From: Clostridiaceae bacterium
Lineage (GTDB): Bacteria; Bacillota; Clostridia; DSM-8532
DNA: 64,000 nt
NCBI GenBank assembly: GCA_012728015.1
Contig: JAAYFY010000010.1
Coordinates: 1-64,000 of the forward strand
Reading direction: 5' to 3'
Shown: one piece after another, positions 37,962-46,952 of the stretch
Position numbering within the stretch: position 1 is the first letter of the stretch
Layout of the letters: each line of letters begins with the position of its first letter
Position numbers and translations under genes: made by a program
The notes under the pieces: generated by a model
What the model was told of the DNA's origin: nothing
The model's database searches: none
Seen by the model: only the letters and a program-made list of their open reading frames with translations

Positions 37962-38756
37962 TTGAAAAGTGCGCTTACCGACGCATGCACACTTAGGCTG
38001 AATAATTTTGAAGGGCCATTTGATCTGCTGTTTTTTCTCATCGAGAAGAACAAAATAGACATCTATGACATACCCATTTTTGAGATAACCGAGCAGTATA
38101 TGGAGTACCTGGCTGCCATGCAGGAACTGGACCTGGAGATAGCCAGCGAGTTCCTGGTTATGGCGGCTACCTTACTTCATATCAAGTCCTGTATGCTGCT
38201 GCCCAAGCATGACGAAAAAGCTGCCGAAGAGCTTGACCCGAGGGAGGAACTGATCCTTAAGCTGGTGGCATATAAGAAATACAAGGAATTCTCGGGGATC
38301 CTTAAAGACCGGGAGGCTGCCTGGTCGAGGGTGCATTACAAGCTCCCTGAGGTCATTCCTGTCATCCAGCAGGAAGAAGAGCTTGAAGTATCGCCGGTCA
38401 TCCTCTGGCAATGCATGGTGGAAGTCCTTAACCGCTCCCGGGAGAGGATGAGCGACGATAACAAAAAGATGAAGCGGATTCTTGACCAGGAAAGGGTTTC
38501 GCTGAGAGCCAAGGTCCGGGAGATTCTCGGCATTCTTGCCAAGGGCATACGGTTCTGCTTTTCCAAGGTTTTTTCGCCTTTAACCAGGAGCAGGATTGAG
38601 ATCGCAACAGGATTCCTCGCCCTTCTTGAGATTGTGAAGATGGGACGGGCGAGCCTGGATCAGCCGGTGGCCTTCGGAGACATCTATGTCACACCCGAAA
38701 AGCCCAGGAAGAAAAGGGAAAAACGTGAAGCTGAGAAGGAAAGTGATTTGTCTTGA
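37962..38756 (+). CDS. scpA: Segregation and condensation protein A
   Basis: The kleisin subunit that bridges SMC heads with ScpB to form bacterial condensin. Residues 14 onward show FEGPFDLLFFLIEKNKIDIYDIP, then LVMAATLLHIKS and the C-terminal winged helix. TTG 37962 has RBS AAGGGGA with 9-nt spacing and gives 264 residues with a normal N-terminus; the open frame extends to GTG 37923. It overlaps scpB by 4 nt. Confidence 0.93.
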   Translation: MKSALTDACTLRLNNFEGPFDLLFFLIEKNKIDIYDIPIFEITEQYMEYLAAMQELDLEIASEFLVMAATLLHIKSCMLLPKHDEKAAEELDPREELILKLVAYKKYKEFSGILKDREAAWSRVHYKLPEVIPVIQQEEELEVSPVILWQCMVEVLNRSRERMSDDNKKMKRILDQERVSLRAKVREILGILAKGIRFCFSKVFSPLTRSRIEIATGFLALLEIVKMGRASLDQPVAFGDIYVTPEKPRKKREKREAEKESDLS

Positions 38757-39304
38757 GCGCTGTTATGGATTGTGAAACTATCATTGAAGCTGTTTTATTC
38801 GCATCAGGAGACCCGGTGCCGCTCGAAAAGCTGGCTGAGATCATCGAAAAGGATAAAAAGACCACCAGGGGGATCCTGGCAAATATGCAATACAAGTTTG
38901 AGCATTCATCAAGGGGCATCCTGCTGCGGGAATTAGACGGGTCATGGCAGTTTTGCACCAAGCCCGAGCTTGATCGGTATATAGCGAAGCTGGGCGCCAC
39001 GAGAAAAAAGCCGGGCCTTACCCAGGCGGCCTACGAAACCCTTGCAATTGTCGCTTACAACCAGCCGGTTACAAGAGCTTACATAGAGCAGATCCGGGGC
39101 GTAAATTCCGACAGCGTGATCATGACTTTAATGGAACGAAACCTTATAAGGGAGGCGGGAAGGGAAGACGCGCCCGGCAGACCCAAGCTCTATGAAACCA
39201 CCGAGGAGTTTTTGAGGGTGTTCGGGTTTTCATCCCTCAGGGAGCTTCCGCCCCTGGAGATGAATGAGATACCCGAGGCATTTGAGAGCCTGCCCTCGGA
39301 TTGA
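38753..39304 (+). CDS. scpB: Segregation and condensation protein B
   Basis: The condensin accessory subunit, made of two winged-helix domains. The 183-residue protein contains IIEAVLFASGDPVPLEKLAE, QAAYETLAIVAYNQPVTRA and IRGVNSDSVIMTLMERNLI. TTG 38753 overlaps the scpA stop (TTGA) and has AAGGAAAG upstream; ATG 38765 is an alternative four codons later. It is coupled to scpA as in most Bacillota. Confidence 0.93.
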   Translation: MSAVMDCETIIEAVLFASGDPVPLEKLAEIIEKDKKTTRGILANMQYKFEHSSRGILLRELDGSWQFCTKPELDRYIAKLGATRKKPGLTQAAYETLAIVAYNQPVTRAYIEQIRGVNSDSVIMTLMERNLIREAGREDAPGRPKLYETTEEFLRVFGFSSLRELPPLEMNEIPEAFESLPSD

Positions 39305-39362
39305 GCGGGATCTATAAGGAATATTCTGTCATAAGCCGGAGAAGCTATGTCAGGGTGATGAT

Positions 39363-39938
39363 ATGCTTCTTGCGGCTTTTATTATTATCCTCATCGCGGC
39401 TGCCGTACTGCTGCCGCTGACCTTTACGGCCTCGGCAGTATTTGACGAAGGCGGTTTCAGCCTGAATATACGTGTCAGGCTTGCCCATATTATAACACTG
39501 TTTGGCTGGGACTCCGGTGAGGAGGGATTGAATTTCCTGTTCAAAAAACGCGCGCGGGGGGAGAAAAAAAAGAAAAAACGGATGAACAGGATCATCCGGA
39601 CCATTTTTAACCCGGACTCGCTGCTGAACATTAAAGGCATGACTGTTGCCAGGTTTGAGATCCGGGGAGTGATCGCCACCAACGACGCCGCAAGGACCGC
39701 CATGCTTTATGGCTCCCTCTGCGCAGCCCTGTCAGCCATTATTCCTTTTCTCAGGCGCAGCAGGACGCTTGTTGACTTTTACCCCGATTTCCAGAAGAAA
39801 AAGCCTGACTTTCTCATTAGTTGCATAATCAGGATCAGGATAATCCATATTATATATCTGATAGCAATTCTTTATGTGGCGAAGAATCTGAAAGGAAGGT
39901 GGCACAGCTTATGGAACCGCATCCCATTGAAGAGCTGA
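39363..39938 (+). CDS. DUF2953 family membrane protein
   Basis: A 191-residue protein with an N-terminal membrane helix, a lysine-rich stretch (GEKKKKKR, about 67-76) and a C-terminal hydrophobic segment IIHIIYLIAILYV. The pattern and its place between scpB and ytfJ match the DUF2953 sporulation-associated family. Function unknown. ATG 39363 has RBS AGGGTGATGAT. It overlaps ytfJ by 28 nt. Confidence 0.8.
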   Translation: MLLAAFIIILIAAAVLLPLTFTASAVFDEGGFSLNIRVRLAHIITLFGWDSGEEGLNFLFKKRARGEKKKKKRMNRIIRTIFNPDSLLNIKGMTVARFEIRGVIATNDAARTAMLYGSLCAALSAIIPFLRRSRTLVDFYPDFQKKKPDFLISCIIRIRIIHIIYLIAILYVAKNLKGRWHSLWNRIPLKS

Positions 39939-40375
39939 TGAAGACGGCCATGGAAAGCATAAAGGAAATGGTTGATGTAAATACTATTGTAGGAGACGCG
40001 GTGCAGACAGTGGACGGTACGGTGATCATTCCCGTATCCAGGGTGTCCTTTGGTTTTGCGGCAGGCGGAGGCGAATACGCCAAGGGGGATAATAAGAACC
40101 AGGATTCCAAATTCCCCTTTGCGGGCGGAAGCGGAGCGGGAGTGTCGATCAATCCGGTTGCGTTTATGGTTGTGGGACGCAACAATACAATCAAAATGAT
40201 ACCTGCTTCTTTCAATAATCCCATAGACAGGCTTATGGAAACCATACCAAATGCCATCGAGCATATCAAAAAAACCATGACAGGAAAAGACCAGGGAAAG
40301 CCATGCAAAAAAAAGGATAACGGGAAGGAGGGTGAAACAAAGGAGGAAGAGAATAGCGATAAGCGGGAATCGTGA
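39911..40375 (+). CDS. ytfJ: Spore protein YtfJ/GerW
   Basis: A 154-residue protein of the GerW/YtfJ family, a spore protein implicated in germination. The conserved core is GDAVQTVDGTVIIPVSRVSFGF, the glycine-rich FAAGGGEY and AGVSINPVAFMVV. A lysine/glutamate-rich tail follows (about 125-154). ATG 39911 has RBS AGGAAGGTGG; the longer frame lies within the DUF2953 gene. A terminator at 40400 closes the group. Confidence 0.9.
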   Translation: MEPHPIEELMKTAMESIKEMVDVNTIVGDAVQTVDGTVIIPVSRVSFGFAAGGGEYAKGDNKNQDSKFPFAGGSGAGVSINPVAFMVVGRNNTIKMIPASFNNPIDRLMETIPNAIEHIKKTMTGKDQGKPCKKKDNGKEGETKEEENSDKRES

Positions 40376-40399
40376 TTCCGACCCACAAAAAGTAAATAA

Positions 40400-40417
40400 A
40401 GGGGGCTTTCGCCCCCT
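40400..40417. terminator. Bidirectional terminator, ytfJ / SASP
   Basis: Stem AGGGGGC / GCCCCCT with loop TTTC. On the minus strand it is followed by a T-rich tail, fitting the SASP gene best; on the plus strand the tail is weak. Confidence 0.75.
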
Positions 40418-40436
40418 GATCTCTATTAACTACTGG

Positions 40437-40667
40437 TTATTTGCTCATTGTTCCGGAAGCGCCCTGCTGGGCCTGGTTGGTTTCCACAGGATACTGGTTT
40501 CCGGTGTAGGACTGGAAAACTTTCTTAACGATATTTCCGCCGATTCTTCCGGCATCATGGCTGGTGATGTCGCCGTTATAACCCTGCTTGAGGTTGATGC
40601 CCAACTGGCCGGCAATCTCATACTTCATGTTGTCAAAAGCAGTTCTGCTTCGGCTGTTGCGTGCCAT
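40437..40667 (-). CDS. Alpha/beta-type small acid-soluble spore protein
   Basis: A 76-residue SASP that coats spore DNA and protects it from UV and chemicals. The sequence starts MARNSRSRTAFDNMKYEIA; the EIA stretch contains the usual GPR cleavage site, and HDAGRIGGNIVKK is the second conserved block. RBS GAGGAGGTG is at 40675-40683. It is degraded at germination by the GPR protease encoded at 23524. I could not find a convincing sigma-G promoter. Confidence 0.95.
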   Translation of the reverse strand: MARNSRSRTAFDNMKYEIAGQLGINLKQGYNGDITSHDAGRIGGNIVKKVFQSYTGNQYPVETNQAQQGASGTMSK

Positions 40668-40743
40668 TGAATTTCACCTCCTCAGTTCTTATTATTTCTT
40701 TTCACCCATGCATTATAAGTAGAAAGTTATGGTGAGACCGCAG

Positions 40744-40766
40744 CGGCCGTTTTTTGGCCGTTTTTT
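40744..40766 (+). terminator. Terminator-like hairpin with tandem repeat
   Basis: CGGCC (40744-40748) and GGCCG (40756-40760) pair around GTTTTTT, followed by six T. The same bases are a perfect 11-bp tandem repeat, GGCCGTTTTTT twice (40745-40766). It lies upstream of the flagellar operon and has no gene just before it on this strand. Confidence 0.45.
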
Positions 40767-40818
40767 AATAATATGTGCCTGGGTTGACAAAATATTGGTT
40801 ATAATGACAGAAGATTTA

Positions 40819-40847
40819 TTGTTTTATTCGATATATTGTGATATATT
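40819..40847 (+). promoter_or_regulatory. Possible promoter of the flagellar operon
   Basis: TTGTTT (40819-40824) and TATATT (40842-40847) are 17 nt apart. It includes a tandem GATATATTGT repeat (40830-40849), with a TGAATA/TATTCA inverted repeat just downstream (40854-40869) and a hairpin ACGAGA/TCTCGT at 40917-40933 before the flgB RBS. Confidence 0.35.
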
Positions 40848-40949
40848 GTTCAATGAATACATATATTCAGTTAATACGAGGTCTGAAAAGAGGGTAAATA
40901 ATAAACACATGATAAAACGAGATTCACTCTCGTAAAGGAGATGATTCCT

Positions 40950-41330
40950 GTGCTGCAGAACATCTTGTTTCCCAGGAGCAATCTTCAGAAAGCCCTGGAT
41001 GCTGCCTGGCTGAGGAACGAGGTCATTTCCAACAATATCGCCAATGTTGATACGCCGGGGTATAAGCGTAAAACCGTCAAGTTCGAGGAATTTCTCAGCA
41101 GCGAAATGAAAACAGGAAGAATCGGCAAGGGACGGAAAAGGTTCCAGTCACCTCAAATCATTGTTTCCCGTGATTACAGCACACTAAGCTACCGTTCAGA
41201 CGGCAATAACGTGGATATCGAAAACGAGATGGCCGAACTGGCCGCCAATTCATTACGCTACAATACTTTAATACAAAAGATGAACGGCGATTTCCAGAAC
41301 CTTCGTAAGGTGATCAGGGGAGGTGCTTGA
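40950..41330 (+). CDS. flgB: Flagellar basal body rod protein FlgB
   Basis: A proximal rod protein of the flagellar basal body, exported by the flagellar type III system. The 126-residue protein shows NNIANVDTPGYKRKTVKFEEF near its N-terminus, the family signature. ATG 40941 directly abuts the RBS AAAGGAG (40934-40940), so GTG 40950, 9 nt away, is the likely start. First gene of the 23-kb flagellar operon. Confidence 0.93.
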   Translation: MLQNILFPRSNLQKALDAAWLRNEVISNNIANVDTPGYKRKTVKFEEFLSSEMKTGRIGKGRKRFQSPQIIVSRDYSTLSYRSDGNNVDIENEMAELAANSLRYNTLIQKMNGDFQNLRKVIRGGA

Positions 41331-41332
41331 TA

Positions 41333-41788
41333 GTGTCTTTTTTCAAATCGTTCAACATCAGCTCTTCGGCGCTGACAGCGCAAAGGCTTCGCATGGATAT
41401 AATCGCGCAGAACATTGCCAATGCTAACACCACCAGGACCGAGGATGGAACACCGTACCGCAGGAAGACGCTGGTATTCCAGGAGCGCGAGGGTACCCCG
41501 TTTTCCCAATACCTTTCCAGGGCGAGCAGGGAGCGCTTTCTAAGCGGCAATGCCGCCGGCGGCGGTGTCAAGGTAACAGCTGTCGTCGAGGATCAGTCCC
41601 CGTTCAGGGAGGTCTATGATCCAGGCCATCCCGATGCGGATGAGAACGGCATTGTACAGATGCCAAATGTGGATATCATTACCGAGATGGTCAACATGAT
41701 TTCGGCGACAAGGGCCTATGAAGCTAACGTAACAGCCTTGAACGCATCAAAATCCATGGCTTCCAAGGCGCTTGAAATCGGAAGATAA
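41333..41788 (+). CDS. flgC: Flagellar basal body rod protein FlgC
   Basis: A rod protein with the N-terminal SALTAQRLRMDIIAQNIANAN motif and the C-terminal helix VEMVNMISATRAYEAN-type (here EMVNMISATRAYEANVTALN). 151 residues. GTG 41333 follows the flgB stop by 2 nt and has RBS GGGGAGGT 8 nt upstream. Located between flgB and fliE as usual. Confidence 0.94.
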   Translation: MSFFKSFNISSSALTAQRLRMDIIAQNIANANTTRTEDGTPYRRKTLVFQEREGTPFSQYLSRASRERFLSGNAAGGGVKVTAVVEDQSPFREVYDPGHPDADENGIVQMPNVDIITEMVNMISATRAYEANVTALNASKSMASKALEIGR

Positions 41789-41829
41789 GCCGGATGCAGG
41801 CATGAATCGTGCCGGAAGGGGATGATTAT

Positions 41830-42132
41830 ATGGCGTTTGATGCCATAACTTCAATAAGCGGAACGCCGCAGGGTATAAGGCCGGTGAAAACTACGGGTTC
41901 CGGTCAAGGCGACGTGAGTTTTAAAGACATGCTTTTGGATGCTATAAACGGCGTTAACCAATTGCAGCGTGAATCCGACGCCATAACCGAAGATTTCATA
42001 GCCGGACGGACAGACAGCATTCACGACGTTATGATTGCCGGGACTAAGGCAAGCCTGGCCCTGGATTTCATGATTGAAGTCAGGAACAAGATCATGGATG
42101 CCTATCAGGAAATAATGCGGATGCAGGTGTAG
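41830..42132 (+). CDS. fliE: Flagellar hook-basal body protein FliE
   Basis: The adaptor between MS ring and rod. The 100-residue protein has a helical C-terminal half with SIHDVMIAGTKASLALDFMIEVRNK, typical of FliE. ATG 41830 has RBS AAGGGGATGAT; the open frame begins seven codons earlier within that RBS region. Essential for export gate assembly. Confidence 0.94.
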   Translation: MAFDAITSISGTPQGIRPVKTTGSGQGDVSFKDMLLDAINGVNQLQRESDAITEDFIAGRTDSIHDVMIAGTKASLALDFMIEVRNKIMDAYQEIMRMQV

Positions 42133-42200
42133 GATAAATCCCGCGTGCGCGGGAAGGAATGTACAAATGAAAGACCCTTTGTCGGAAGGAAGATGATGAG

Positions 42201-43763
42201 ATGCCAGAGGGAATAAAAAAACTGTATGAAAAGATAAAGACTTACTGGAATGACCTTGAGAAAAGCCAGAAAGTCAGGATTTACGTCATGGCGGGAATCG
42301 TTCTGCTTGCTGTTGTCGCAACCCTGGTAATGACATTGCGGGTGGATTACGCCCCTTTGTTTGATTCATCTGAAACCGTCAACTTAAGGCCCGTTGTTGA
42401 ATATCTCGAAGAAAACAACATCAAATACAGAAAAGGCACCAACCAGGTTTATGTTGACAGCAGGAAGAAGAAGGATATTGAGTTTGATCTGACTGCCCAG
42501 GGCATTGTATCCCCCGAGGTGACCTTTGCGGATACCTGGTCGAAGCTTTCACTTACAGCCACCGAGGCCGACAAACAGAACCTGTGGAAGAATTATCTGA
42601 CCAATGACCTGGTATACAAGCTCAAGAAATTTGAAAATGTTGAAAACGCGACCGTCCAGTATACCAAGCCCGAAAAAACCTACTGGGCAAGGGATGGTGC
42701 CGAAGACCAGGGCAGCGCATACGTTATGCTGAAGACAAGAAGCCCTCTTACGCCTGACCAGGTGGACGCTGCGGCCCGAGTTGTGGCGGCATCCATCGGT
42801 GTCCCCTCCGAAAGGGTGACCATTGTTGACCATAATCTTAATCCGCTGAGCCGCCAGGGCAGCAGCGACCTGACACGGGCGTCGACGCAGGATGAGATGA
42901 GGCGTCAGCGTCAGCTGGAGCTGGAGAGCAAGGTTTATGAAACATTCAAGATTGGCGTGGTCCAGAACGCGAATTTTGATACCATGAGCGTTTCCGCCAA
43001 TCCCGCCCTCGACTTTGATACGCATAAGAGCGTTTCAAAGGAATATTCGGCCCCGGACCCGGATGGGCAGGGTTACAGAAGCAGCCATGAGTATTTGGAG
43101 GAGAACCTGACCAACGGTGAAGCGGGAGACATTCCCGGGACCGATAACAATCCCGAAACCATGCCGGCTTATCAGTTCGGTGATAGCGGACGCTCAAATT
43201 ACAGCAGGGTTCAGTCTTATGAAGAGAGGCTGTTAAACGAAACCAATTCCGAAACCGAGAAAGCGTTGGGCAAGCTGATAAGCGGCCAGTCAACCATGTC
43301 CATCGTGCTTTGGTATGGCAAAGTGGTGGAAACAGCAGATGGCCTGACCTCTGAATACCTGGAAGAGGTGAGGCACCTGGCCTCGGACGCTACCGGCATA
43401 CCCGTGCAGAATATCACCGTAAGCATACAGAAGCTGGTTCCCGAGCCCATGCCGGTTGTAACACTGGCCGATACACTCATGGAACTGTTCGACAGGTATG
43501 GCTTATACGTGCTGATGCTAATCCTTCTTATTGTAATGGTGGTGACAGCCATGCCCAGGAAGAAACACGAAACCGCTCTGGAGTTTGCGGCTGCCGAAGC
43601 CGCTGCCGGCGGCGCGTTCCCGGAAGATGGGAAGGAACCCCTACCCGATATCAGTGTTGAAGAACAATCAGAGCTTAAGAAACAGATTGACAGGTTCGCG
43701 CAGCAGAATCCTGATGCGGTGGCACAGCTTTTGAGGAACTGGATCGCCGAGGATTGGGAGTAA
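42201..43763 (+). CDS. fliF: Flagellar MS-ring protein FliF
   Basis: The MS ring on which the motor is built. The 520-residue protein has membrane helices at about 28-48 and 436-455, the ring-building domains between them (with VEYLEENNIKYRKGTNQVYV and RVTIVDHNLNPLS), and the C-terminal FliG-binding tail RNWIAEDWE. RBS GAAGGAAGATGAT precedes ATG 42201. Confidence 0.95.
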   Translation: MPEGIKKLYEKIKTYWNDLEKSQKVRIYVMAGIVLLAVVATLVMTLRVDYAPLFDSSETVNLRPVVEYLEENNIKYRKGTNQVYVDSRKKKDIEFDLTAQGIVSPEVTFADTWSKLSLTATEADKQNLWKNYLTNDLVYKLKKFENVENATVQYTKPEKTYWARDGAEDQGSAYVMLKTRSPLTPDQVDAAARVVAASIGVPSERVTIVDHNLNPLSRQGSSDLTRASTQDEMRRQRQLELESKVYETFKIGVVQNANFDTMSVSANPALDFDTHKSVSKEYSAPDPDGQGYRSSHEYLEENLTNGEAGDIPGTDNNPETMPAYQFGDSGRSNYSRVQSYEERLLNETNSETEKALGKLISGQSTMSIVLWYGKVVETADGLTSEYLEEVRHLASDATGIPVQNITVSIQKLVPEPMPVVTLADTLMELFDRYGLYVLMLILLIVMVVTAMPRKKHETALEFAAAEAAAGGAFPEDGKEPLPDISVEEQSELKKQIDRFAQQNPDAVAQLLRNWIAEDWE

Positions 43764-43783
43764 ATGCGGAGGTTTGAACGATT

Positions 43784-44806
43784 ATGGCCGTGAAAAGCGA
43801 ACAATTGAGAAGTCTGAGTGGCAGGGAAAAGGCTGCCATGTTGCTGATCACGCTGGGGCCTGAACGTTCCGCGCAAATCTTCAAGCACCTCAAGGAAGAG
43901 GAAATCGAGCAGCTAACCCTGGAAATAGCCAATATCAGGACTGTTTCACCCGCGGAGCGTGAAAAGGTTCTGAGTGAATTCTATTCTTTATGCCTGGCCC
44001 AGCAATATATAACCGAGGGCGGTATCAGCTATGCCAAGGAGATCCTGGAAAAGGCCCTCGGTACTGAAAAAACAATGGAGATCATCAACAAGCTGACCGT
44101 TTCCCTCCAGGTAAGGCCTTTCGATTTTGTCAGAAAGGCTGATCCTTCACAGATCCTGAACTTCATACAAAGCGAGCATCCCCAGACCATAGCGCTAATC
44201 CTGGCCTATTTGAAACCTGTGCAGGCTGCCGCGGTGCTGTCCGCGCTGCCCCAGGACAAGCAGGCGGACGTGGCTAAAAGGATCGCGACCATGGACAGGA
44301 CATCACCCGAGATCATCAAGGAAGTGGAAAGGGTCCTTGAAAAGAAACTATCCAATCTTGTAACAGAGGATTTCACAGCGGTGGGCGGTATCCAGGCCAT
44401 TGTTGATGTGCTGAACTCGGTTGACAGGGGAACCGAGAAGTATATCATGGATACCCTTGAAATTGAGGATGCAGATCTTGCCGAGGATATCCGCAAGAGG
44501 ATGTTTGTATTCGAGGATATTCTGCAGCTTGATAACCGCGCCATCCAACGCTTCCTGCGTGAGGTGGACAACAGCCAGCTTGCGTTGGCGCTTAAAGTCG
44601 CTACCGAGGAGGTTCAGAATGTTATATACAGCAATATGTCCAAGCGTTTGGCCGAAATGATCAGGGAGGATATCGAATACATGGGCCCTGTGCGGCTGAA
44701 AGACGTGGAAGAAGCGCAGCAGAAGATCGTAAACGTGATAAGGAAGCTGGAAGATGCGGGAGAGATCATAATATCACGCGGCGGAGGAGACGAAATCGTT
44801 GTATAG
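43784..44806 (+). CDS. fliG: Flagellar motor switch protein FliG
   Basis: C-ring component that couples torque from stator to rotor. The 340 residues have the N-terminal FliF-binding domain, the middle domain with SEHPQTIALILAYL and the C-terminal torque helix with DLAEDIRKRMFVFEDI and its charged residues. ATG 43784 follows GGAGGTTTGAACG. It overlaps fliH by 8 nt. Confidence 0.96.
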   Translation: MAVKSEQLRSLSGREKAAMLLITLGPERSAQIFKHLKEEEIEQLTLEIANIRTVSPAEREKVLSEFYSLCLAQQYITEGGISYAKEILEKALGTEKTMEIINKLTVSLQVRPFDFVRKADPSQILNFIQSEHPQTIALILAYLKPVQAAAVLSALPQDKQADVAKRIATMDRTSPEIIKEVERVLEKKLSNLVTEDFTAVGGIQAIVDVLNSVDRGTEKYIMDTLEIEDADLAEDIRKRMFVFEDILQLDNRAIQRFLREVDNSQLALALKVATEEVQNVIYSNMSKRLAEMIREDIEYMGPVRLKDVEEAQQKIVNVIRKLEDAGEIIISRGGGDEIVV

Positions 44807-45554
44807 CAATTCATATGGGTACGGGGTATATAAAAAAAACCAGGTCAATATGGGCAAGCCTTTGCAGATAAAAAGCAGCATTCCAAAGAAGGCCTCTTTT
44901 GACGAGCCTGATCTAAAAAAACCCGATGATCCTGAAAAGAAGGCAACCGATATTATCACCAGGGCAAGGGAGGAAGCAAAGCTCATAATCCAGGAGGCCG
45001 AGCTGGAGGCCAGGCGCCTGCTGGAACAGGCAAAGACCCAGATAGAGGAGCATATTGAGGAAACCGAGCAAAAAGCAAAGGAAGAAGGATACAAGAAAGG
45101 GGAGTGCCTGGCGCAGCAGCACTACCAGGAACTCCTCGCTGAGGCTGAGGATCTCAGGAACAGGACAAGAACCGAGTACGAGGAAACCATCCGATCGCTG
45201 GAGCATGACATCGTGGAGTTGGCGGTGAACATAGCGCGAAAAGTACTGGAGGCCGAGCTCGAAACCAGCAGTGAAACCATCCTGAAGATTGCCAGGGCAG
45301 CCATCGAGGCATGCCTGAACCGGGACAGTATCCTGCTTAGGGTTTCGGCTGATGATTACGACTTTGTGATGGAAAACAGCGAACGCATCAAAAACATGGC
45401 AGGGGATATCGGAGAGCTTGAGATCCGGAAGGACCAGACATTGACAAAAGGATCCTGCATAGTGGATACCGGTTATGGAATGGTGGATGGCGGATTGGAG
45501 ACCAAGCTGGAAATGGTGGAGCAGGCTTTCCGTGAAGTAATGGGCGATAGGTGA
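44799..45554 (+). CDS. fliH: Flagellar assembly protein FliH
   Basis: Regulator of the export ATPase FliI. The 251-residue protein has a long charged coiled coil (about 45-110, REEAKLIIQEAELEARRLLEQ) and a C-terminal FliI-binding domain with VSADDYDFV and GSCIVDTGYGMVDGGLETKL. TTG 44799 lies inside the end of fliG with RBS GGAGGAG 10 nt upstream, and the N-terminus fits relatives. Confidence 0.9.
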   Translation: MYSNSYGYGVYKKNQVNMGKPLQIKSSIPKKASFDEPDLKKPDDPEKKATDIITRAREEAKLIIQEAELEARRLLEQAKTQIEEHIEETEQKAKEEGYKKGECLAQQHYQELLAEAEDLRNRTRTEYEETIRSLEHDIVELAVNIARKVLEAELETSSETILKIARAAIEACLNRDSILLRVSADDYDFVMENSERIKNMAGDIGELEIRKDQTLTKGSCIVDTGYGMVDGGLETKLEMVEQAFREVMGDR

Positions 45555-45564
45555 AGGAACAGGA

Positions 45565-46893
45565 ATGAATAACCATACCCTTTTGGATAAATACAAGAAA
45601 CTGCTGGACGAAAGAAGCTTTGTCCGCCACATGGGCAGAGTCACCAAGGTAGTTGGTCTTACCATCGAATCGGAAGGCCCCGAAACCCATGTCGGGGCTT
45701 TGTGCACTATCAGATCCCGCGGGAATAAGCACATTATGGCGGAGGTTGTGGGTTTCAGGGACAATAGCGTCCTTTTGATGCCGATAGGGGATATGTCAGG
45801 CATTGGCCCCGGCAGCACGGTGACAGTCTACCACAAGGACCTGGAGGTAGGTATGGGTGAGTCCCTGCTGGGCCGTGTCTTAAACGGGCTGGGCCACCCC
45901 ATGGATGGTAAGGGCCCTATTGTGCCTGAATGCTATTACCCGGTATCCAACAGGCCGCCTAATCCCATGGCCAGGCCAAGGATCAGACAGGTGCTCCCTT
46001 TGGGTGTCAAGTGCATCGACGGCCTGCTTACCGTGGGCAAGGGCCAGCGCATTGGTATCTTTGCCGGAAGCGGAGTTGGTAAAAGCACCCTGCTGGGCAT
46101 GATAGCCAGGAATACCAAGGCCGATATCAACGTCATTGCCCTGATCGGAGAGCGGGGAAGAGAGGTCCGCGAATTCCTGGAAAGGGATTTGCAGGAAGAG
46201 GGCCTGAAAAGGTCGGTGGTGGTCATCGCCACCTCGGACCAGCCTGCCCTTATCCGCCTAAAGGGCGCCATGGTAGCCACTGCCATCGCAGAGTATTTCC
46301 GGGACAAGGGAAAAGATGTCCTATTCCTCATGGATTCCCTGACGCGCTTTTCCATGGCCCAGCGGGAGATCGGGCTGGCAATAGGGGAACCTCCCGTATC
46401 AAGGGGATACACTCCTTCGGTGTTCGCGATCCTGCCAAAGCTGCTGGAGCGGGCCGGGACGTCCGAGAAAGGCTCCATAACTGGCCTCTATTCTGTGCTG
46501 GTGGATGGCGACGATATGACCGAACCCATAACCGATACTGCCCGGGGCATACTGGACGGCCATATAGCCCTTTCCAGGCAGCTGGCCCACCGGAACCATT
46601 ATCCGGCCATCGATGTACTCGGGAGCGTCAGCCGTGTCATGACCGATATAGTGGAAGAGGATCACCTGGAATATGCCAACGAGCTAAGAAGGGCTCTTGC
46701 CATCTACCGCGACGCGGATGACCTGATCAATGTGGGCGCTTATGTAAAAGGCAGCAATCCTGCCATAGACTGGGCCATCAGCCTGCACGACACCATTAAC
46801 GAATTCCTGGTCCAGGGCGTATTTGAACGTTATACCTTCCATGAAACCATCGAAAAACTGAAGCAGGCGGTTACCCCCAAGGAATCAGCCTGA
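45565..46893 (+). CDS. fliI: Flagellum-specific export ATPase FliI
   Basis: F1-beta-like ATPase that energises and unfolds export substrates at the base of the flagellum. The 442-residue protein has Walker A GSGVGKST (about 169-176), the LIGERGREV block, Walker B VLFLMDSLTRF and the catalytic site SRGYTPSVFA. RBS AAGGAACAGGA precedes ATG 45565. Linked to fliH and fliJ as usual. Confidence 0.96.
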   Translation: MNNHTLLDKYKKLLDERSFVRHMGRVTKVVGLTIESEGPETHVGALCTIRSRGNKHIMAEVVGFRDNSVLLMPIGDMSGIGPGSTVTVYHKDLEVGMGESLLGRVLNGLGHPMDGKGPIVPECYYPVSNRPPNPMARPRIRQVLPLGVKCIDGLLTVGKGQRIGIFAGSGVGKSTLLGMIARNTKADINVIALIGERGREVREFLERDLQEEGLKRSVVVIATSDQPALIRLKGAMVATAIAEYFRDKGKDVLFLMDSLTRFSMAQREIGLAIGEPPVSRGYTPSVFAILPKLLERAGTSEKGSITGLYSVLVDGDDMTEPITDTARGILDGHIALSRQLAHRNHYPAIDVLGSVSRVMTDIVEEDHLEYANELRRALAIYRDADDLINVGAYVKGSNPAIDWAISLHDTINEFLVQGVFERYTFHETIEKLKQAVTPKESA

Positions 46894-46952
46894 ACCGGGA
46901 TGCGACGGAACGGCTGCCCTTGGACCGGCCGTCCGGTGTTGTGGAGTAGATT

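Noticed and set aside
40332-40670. A 112-codon plus-strand frame opposite the SASP gene
   Set aside because: It is the complement of a certain SASP gene and spans the terminator.
40784-40805. Consensus TTGACA and TATAAT upstream of flgB
   Set aside because: They are only 10 nt apart, which is not a workable spacing for sigma-A; each lacks a partner at 16-18 nt.
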